64,000 nt of DNA from Pegea sp. RAD2-039 (Eukaryota; Chordata; Thaliacea; Salpida; Salpidae): the NCBI GenBank assembly GCA_034620365.1, contig JAQGEQ010000192.1, positions 1,297,001-1,361,000 of the forward strand, read 5' to 3'. The translations under genes were made by a program, and so were the position numbers. The notes under the pieces were generated by a model that had not been told where the DNA came from, did not search any database, and saw only the letters and a program-made list of their open reading frames with translations. Of this stretch, positions 63,809 to 64,000 are shown piece by piece (positions within the stretch are counted from its first letter, which is position 1; each line of letters begins with the position of its first letter).

Positions 63809-64000
63809 CTATAAAATTAAAGTTAATTATTTCTAAAATTAATTTAATAACAACTATTTTTTAGATCAGATACATCATATTCAATTTCTTAATTTAAGTA
63901 CTTTAAATTTCGTTAAGAACAGTTTGAAAAGTATTTAAGAAAATAATAAGAAAGTTTTTTTAAAATCATGGCACCAATTTTAAGAGCTTAACTATCGAGC

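Overview
The window is nuclear DNA of an animal. It is AT-rich (roughly 70 %, by eye). Genes are split by many short GT-AG introns, often 45-100 bp, with a few of 0.5-1.5 kb. It encodes extracellular-matrix domains found only in animals (EMI, collagen, MAM, VWC, Kunitz), a secreted trypsin and Golgi GnT-V. A four-gene same-strand cluster with gaps of only 83-110 bp points to a lineage that uses operons with spliced-leader trans-splicing. A tunicate would fit, but I cannot fix the taxon from sequence alone.

Layout. 0.2-2.1 kb (+): 3' part of ASCC2. 2.17-2.41 kb (-): candidate structured non-coding RNA. 2.8-5.1 kb (-): cytoplasmic tyrosyl-tRNA synthetase with its EMAPII-like C-domain. 5.8-6.4 kb: decayed LINE 3' end. 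7.15-8.84 kb (+): Y_phosphatase3-type phosphatase. 8.8-13.8 kb: gene-poor. 13.85-18.6 kb (+) and 20.6-25.6 kb (-): two tail-to-tail copies of MGAT5 in a large inverted duplication; the minus copy lacks the first two exons and carries a young LINE insertion. 25.8-30 kb: gene-poor.

29.98-35.49 kb (-): a head-to-tail cluster, in transcription order ZRSR2, DUS4L, ABCF1, METTL1. All four act in RNA processing, RNA modification or translation. 37.66-40.87 kb (+): TFIP11 (spliceosome disassembly), with an in-frame 33-bp tandem duplication. 42.1-50.5 kb (-): one long mosaic gene encoding signal peptide, EMI, coiled coil, short collagen, MAM, VWC, four Kunitz domains and a C-terminal coiled coil. 50.5-59.6 kb: mostly gene-poor, with one possible small two-exon gene. 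59.6-60.7 kb (-): trypsin-like protease. 63.6 kb to the end (-): last exons of an unrecognised gene.

The most unusual items are the EMI-collagen-MAM-VWC-Kunitz architecture, the inverted MGAT5 pair with its dated LINE insertion, the operon-like cluster, the structured RNA candidate, and strong excess of the palindrome TGACGTCA (20 copies counted), which also falls inside exons.
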